Part shown: positions 59,442-64,000 of the stretch, piece by piece
How the letters are laid out: each line of letters starts with the position of its first letter
Position numbering within the stretch: the first letter of the stretch is position 1
NCBI GenBank assembly: GCA_037043015.1
Contig: CM073322.1
Location: 31,801,864-31,865,863, forward strand
Direction: 5' to 3'
From: Bryum argenteum
Taxonomy: Eukaryota; Streptophyta; Bryopsida; Bryales; Bryaceae
DNA: 64,000 nucleotides
Notes under the pieces: generated by a model
What the model was told of the DNA's origin: nothing
The model's input: only the letters and a program-made list of their open reading frames with translations
Databases searched by the model: none
Position numbers and translations under genes: made by a program

Positions 59442-61349
59442 GTCGTTGAAAGAAAGGAAAAGTTTTTTGAGGGTCAAAGGATCATCTTTGGTAAAAAACT
59501 TGATAAGAGATACTTCAAATTCTTGTTCCTAGATTAGTTAGGAGCATGTCGGTGCAATTTTTACCCTCATTCGACCTAAATGAATGCTTGGTTATTCACA
59601 TGGAGGTATGCTGAATTTCAACTACAAAGTCAGCTCTTTGACAATAAAAATGGCATGTGAAGAGTAACCGGGTGGAAAATGTGAATTTTGAGATCATGCC
59701 TTAAAACTTAATTTACATGTTCAAGAAATAGAACTTGAAAAGAAGTAAAATCTCAATTTTTGGTGAATTTTTGAAGTTCATGTAATCTAATTGATTTTGG
59801 ACACATTTTGAGAATTATTGAGCACAAACAACAGTTTGGGTAATTTTAGTGAGATTTCAAATAGTCTTTACAACTTTTGTCACTGAATATCTCCTAAAGT
59901 ACGAGGAAATTTGAAGCGTTCATTTTACTATTCTTGATAAATTTGAGAAGGTAGTGTTTCAGAAGAATTGTCGTCAAATTCTTTTAGTACAATTTCAATC
60001 AATTGTTGGGTAATGTGATTTTTGAGATAGAGTTGGAAGAGTCTGTTCATATTTTGAAATTGATTTTCAGTTTCAATTCTATTTTCATTTGCCACAAGTA
60101 GATGGAAGACTTTTACACTCGATCGTACGTCAAGGTTTGGTGTTTCTAGGAAGCACATATTTCTTTAATGAGTATTCATTGCTCATGCTTATTTAAATAG
60201 GCTCATCAAATGTGCTTTGATAACATGTTATGATTTTGATTAGAAACATATGCAAGGAGAAGACAATTTTATCTTTTATCAATAATATTTTTTATCGCAG
60301 TATGAGGCTATGAGCTCAAGCTTTCAAGTTGACATGATGTCATTTTACATGACATTGAGAAGTGAAGAGTTGTCTACTTTCCTCTTCCACACCTTTAGGT
60401 TAATTGACAAAAATCTTTTATTCTAACTTACTTTTTTTAATGGCTAGTAAACTATTTAATGTGAATTCTTATTTTTAACATAATTGAACCTTTGAGGTGT
60501 CTCTATGGTTGCCCTATTCTCCTTTATGGACACAACTTTTATGTGCCATTATCATTTTAGATTTTGATTCTGTACTTGTGTAAAGATCTACTCCCAAGCA
60601 TGACTTCTGAGCCACCACAATAGAGTCAATGAGTGAAATTCTCAACCAAAATGCTTGAAGACAGTTTTGTCAACTCGTATTAGGTGAAATTGGTTGAACG
60701 AGTCTAAGTTTAAGCTTTTCTTTGAGAATTTGAAGTTGAAACCGCAAATTTTTCTGATCATTGTTAGGAAAGTTGTCCATGTAGGATGTGGTCAAATGAT
60801 TCCACCCTTCAAAAAGGTTCATAGTTACAATGAAAAAAATAATTTGTTGTAGAAAACAAATCAAAAAAATTAAGAAAGAGAAGAGCAATAATCGATGCTT
60901 TCTTTGAGTTTCTGAAATTCCAACATGGGTAGAATTGCAGGATTATGAAATGACACTCTTTATGAATCACTAAGGTAGACAAGCCCAATATCAAACATTT
61001 GTTCATAGTTTCATAATGCATAATTCAAACTCCCTCTATCCATAATGTTGGATTGATGGGATTTTCACAGATTTACGACTAGACAACATATCGAATTGAA
61101 CTTGTAGTTCAACCCTTACACTACGTCAAACGAAACCATCTTATGATTGTTGGATTATTTGCCTAAACATGCAACCTAGTAGACATATATTCAAAAGTAT
61201 AAATTTACTCCTAACATTATAATTAATCTAAATTGAATAATAAACCGTTAAAATCATAGAGACTTTACCTTTACAATGCCCTATTTCATAATACTCCCTA
61301 AAATTGGCTTAAATCCCATCGTAACATTCAAAGTAGTGATAGGAAAGTA

Positions 61350-62146
61350 TTTTTACAAAATTTTGGAGCTTGCTCTTGTAGATTTTTGAGGCTACTCTTG
61401 TAAAATCGGTAAACTTCTGACTCAGGGAACTTTGGAATTCAAGTAGTGACGTGGTTAACCCTTAAGCGCCCAGAGTGTCGTTTTTCGACATTCTCGATGT
61501 GAGGCTCCGTCTTTGGTGCATAGCCCCGCTTTCATCCCATTGATTTTTTATCCGCCGTTTCTTTTGCTCAACTCCTCGGTGGGTTTAATCTACTCCCTCC
61601 TTGGATAAATAGTAAAAACCTTGATCCTCAATTTGTGAGAGGGGGCGAAAGAGATTTTTCATGAAAGTTTTGGTGGTGTGATCTTCACCCCTTTTTTGCA
61701 TGGATCTTGAAATCCATACCTCCAAATGGTATGCAACTTGACAGTCATACTAATTGTCATGCTCCAAAGAAGATCCTACGGTTGGATTTTCCATTTTCAT
61801 CTTTTATTTGTTTTTACGCAGTTTTGAAAAAATCAGCATTATTATCAATTGTTAGGAGCTTTACCCCCCCTTGGGCGTTTAGGGGTTAAGGACCTATTTT
61901 CAAAAAAGTCTAGATTTTAACATGCCCAAAGTGCCCTCTATGGCCTTGAAAGCTAAAATTTGCATCAAACATTCTTAATTTGGAATTTGACGTTGTAATT
62001 CTCTCACACACACACTCACACACCCACCTTCTTGTATAGAGAGCACCTAGTAAAAATCTTAGGCAAAAGAATTACTTTTAATCCCTTCATCTAAACTGCT
62101 GAAAATCCCAAAAACTACTTTTACATCCTTGGTCCTCTAGAGGTTA
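61350..62146. mobile_element. Diverged copy of the foldback family, split by the 427-bp MITE
   Basis: 61380-61450 (GGCTACTCTTGTAAAATCGG and onward) resembles 22345-22430 of the foldback element. 62085-62146 (CCTTCATCTAAACTGCTG ... GGTTAA) resembles its right end. The MITE sits between the two pieces. The left boundary is uncertain. Confidence 0.5.
61459..61885. mobile_element. piggyBac-type MITE, family A copy 2 (427 bp)
   Basis: TTAA flanks both ends (61455-61458 and 61886-61889). Left end CCCTTAAGCGCCCA; right end TTGGGCGTTTAGGGG. Length equals copy 1 (8973-9399) exactly and the sequences are nearly the same, including a 60-codon frame that reads through both but is not known as a gene. 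It is inserted within a diverged copy of the foldback family. Confidence 0.88.
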
Positions 62147-64000
62147 ACTAGATTTCTTTTTTAGATTTTAAACCACAAGTTCAGAGAGGATGCAAGCATT
62201 ATTGTCAACACTCAAATGCTCATGCAATCAATTTTTGATCAACAAACAATTAAAGGCCCTTTTTGGACTAGTTTTATTACGTTTTGGGAACGGTCAACTC
62301 AAAAGTTTTGTTTATGGTTGCTCAAGAGCCCACCATCTATTGTAGATTTGAGACACATTTGGTTTACAAATTCATCAACCGTAAAAAATTGAAATTTTGA
62401 AATTGCAATCAATGTGCACCTTACATATTTAACCTCTACCATTCAATAATTGGAACTAAAAAACATTTGACAACTCTAAGGCACTCATTTTTTACCTTGA
62501 AGTCTTGAAACTATAAGTGCCCACTCAAATCAACACCTAAATTTGTGTTGTCAAACCTTATGATCTTGCAAATTACAAACAATTTTTCAAATCCGACAAC
62601 AAAATTAGATAACTAGGAGAGTTCACTTTAAGATTTACGATTGATTTTTTTATTTTTTTAAAAGTAATTATTTATTTATTTATTTTTATTGTTGAAGTAT
62701 ACAAGAGCGTAGAGCTTGTGACAATTTTGCATCAAGTGGTGAAGCACATACAACTATACATGCAACTACGGTTGGTAGTTTGATCTTTTTAATTTTCTTA
62801 GTGGTGTTTCACTTTTGTATAACTAGGTTCTAGGAGGCTTTTGAGTCACGCAAGAAGTGGTGGGCACTTAAGGGTTAAGAAAGTTTTGATGAACCAACAT
62901 CTAAGCTCTAATCCACACTAACATTAATTTTTATAAAAACACGAGGAGGGATGCCAAGACGACATATTTAACTAAATATGGACAGTCCACAGTCTACAAT
63001 TAAGAACAATAGTTGCAAAATGATTTCTAGAATCTAGGTTCTATGAAGATACTCTTCAAATATGTAGATTTTAAGGTCATGGATGGAGGGATCTCCCCAT
63101 GTTTCAAAGTCCATAAATAAGCCCAAAGTCCATATGTAGTTAAATGATGCATCAAGGCCTTAATAAATCTATGGATACCTCTTGGATATTGTATTCTTAC
63201 GTTGAGATTTTTGAAGATTTAAATAGAATGATGAGTAGAATTAGATACCCAGTCTTTGTATATTGAATGGCGCGTGAAACATTAAGGCTTTTGATCTAAA
63301 AGATTTAATATTACCATATTTGTATGGCTTTAGAACAGCTCTGCCATTTTTACAAGATGAAATTTTTAATAAACGTAAGATTTCTTTGAAATGTTACAAT
63401 TATGGCTTTCTTAAAACAAAAAAAATAATTCAGAATGAAACGGTAAACAAGGTACTTAGGCGTATACAATAGGTTGCTTCAATCTATATACCTAAAACAA
63501 AATAGTACTTAGTAGAATCAAGAGTAATCAATTAATTATTGGAAGGACGTCCATGATAAGGTAAGGAAAGTGATATACCAACTTGATATAGATATGAAGA
63601 TCACAAAACACAAGAGGAGTCATATATAAGCTAAAGATTGTCAGTAATATCTTCAAATACATATCACCAAAAGTTAATAACAAAATAAACCAAAAACATG
63701 AAGATTTGATAATAAATGAGCGAGTACCAAAAGTCACTATGTGTCTATGTCACAAATTTGCGGTAAAAATACAATTAAAAGTACTACAAGGGCTTATCAA
63801 AAAATAAAGATGTCATCAAGAATAGGATCTCAAAAGGGTTATTTCGAAGTTCTTTGCTTGCATTTTTGGCTTAAAGGGTAACCTAAGAGATTGAAAGAAG
63901 CAAGAACCCTTCGACGAGCATTTGAAGGGTCTGGTGGAGATACCCTTAGCTTTTAGATTCAAAAGTCTAAAGCAAAAAATAGATCAAGACATTTAGTTAC
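62147..64000. other. AT-rich intergenic DNA
   Basis: No gene recognised. A lone right end of the TTAA type, GGGCACTTAAGGG followed by TTAA, lies at 62863-62877 without a left partner. Confidence 0.4.

Larger units (their letters stand above)
58412..61458. other. AT-rich intergenic DNA
   Basis: Contains the EXORDIUM-like 3' flank, a G14 run and a TTTG/TTGTA repeat, listed separately. Minus-strand frames at 59928-60158 and 60670-61021 are AT-driven and not recognised. The right end (from about 61350) resembles part of the foldback element at 21788-22661. Confidence 0.4.

Noticed and set aside
59928-61021. Minus-strand frames of 70-76 codons
   Set aside because: Low-complexity AT-rich translations with no recognised motif.

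Overview
The window is nuclear DNA of a land plant, most likely a bryophyte (a moss fits best). The evidence is plant-specific genes with short spliceosomal introns (about 38 to 310 bp): a chloroplast ATP synthase gamma subunit with the redox CDINGNC motif, an IQ67-domain protein, an AWPM-19/PM19 protein and an EXORDIUM-like protein. These sit as GC-rich islands in very AT-rich, transposon-filled DNA. The organism call is inference; no rRNA, tRNA or organellar sequence was seen that would fix it.

Layout. 0-5.9 kb is repeats: an old Tc1-like relic, a PIF/Harbinger-type element (2230-3520) and a non-autonomous CACTA element (3721-5882) with a nested MITE. At 6414-8248 lies an ATP-grasp plus SAM-methyltransferase gene whose two halves are in different frames and join across a 38-nt GT-AG interval. 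8.3-12.3 kb is a Tc1-like transposase relic split by a piggyBac-type (TTAA) MITE, plus further MITEs. 12313-13239 (minus) is a four-exon AWPM-19-like gene. 13.2-32.7 kb is almost entirely repeats: at least seven TTAA-flanked elements or fragments, a large foldback element, nested Harbinger-type MITEs, another Tc1-like relic, CACTA-like elements, minisatellites and long AT-rich stretches.

32.7-47.9 kb is the main gene island. Two copies of plastid atpC (32914-34192 plus; 46200-47505 minus) form the arms of a large inverted repeat. Between them lie an IQD gene (35657-38376 minus, six exons) and RIT1, the initiator-tRNA A64 ribosylphosphate transferase (41925-44273 plus, six exons). 48.5-54.6 kb is a composite repeat bounded by inverted GGACCC ends. 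It holds a chromovirus (Ty3/gypsy) 3' LTR with the integrase/chromodomain tail, and a second copy of part of the 2.2-3.5 kb element. 57077-58411 is an intronless EXORDIUM-like gene with an unusual N-terminal membrane anchor. 58.4-64 kb is AT-rich repeat DNA with a second, equal-length copy of the 427-bp TTAA MITE.

The genes do not form a pathway; they are ordinary single loci. The items most worth follow-up are the ATP-grasp/methyltransferase fusion, the inverted atpC pair with identical predicted mature protein, and the variety of TTAA-specific and Tc1-like elements, which are unusual for plant DNA.
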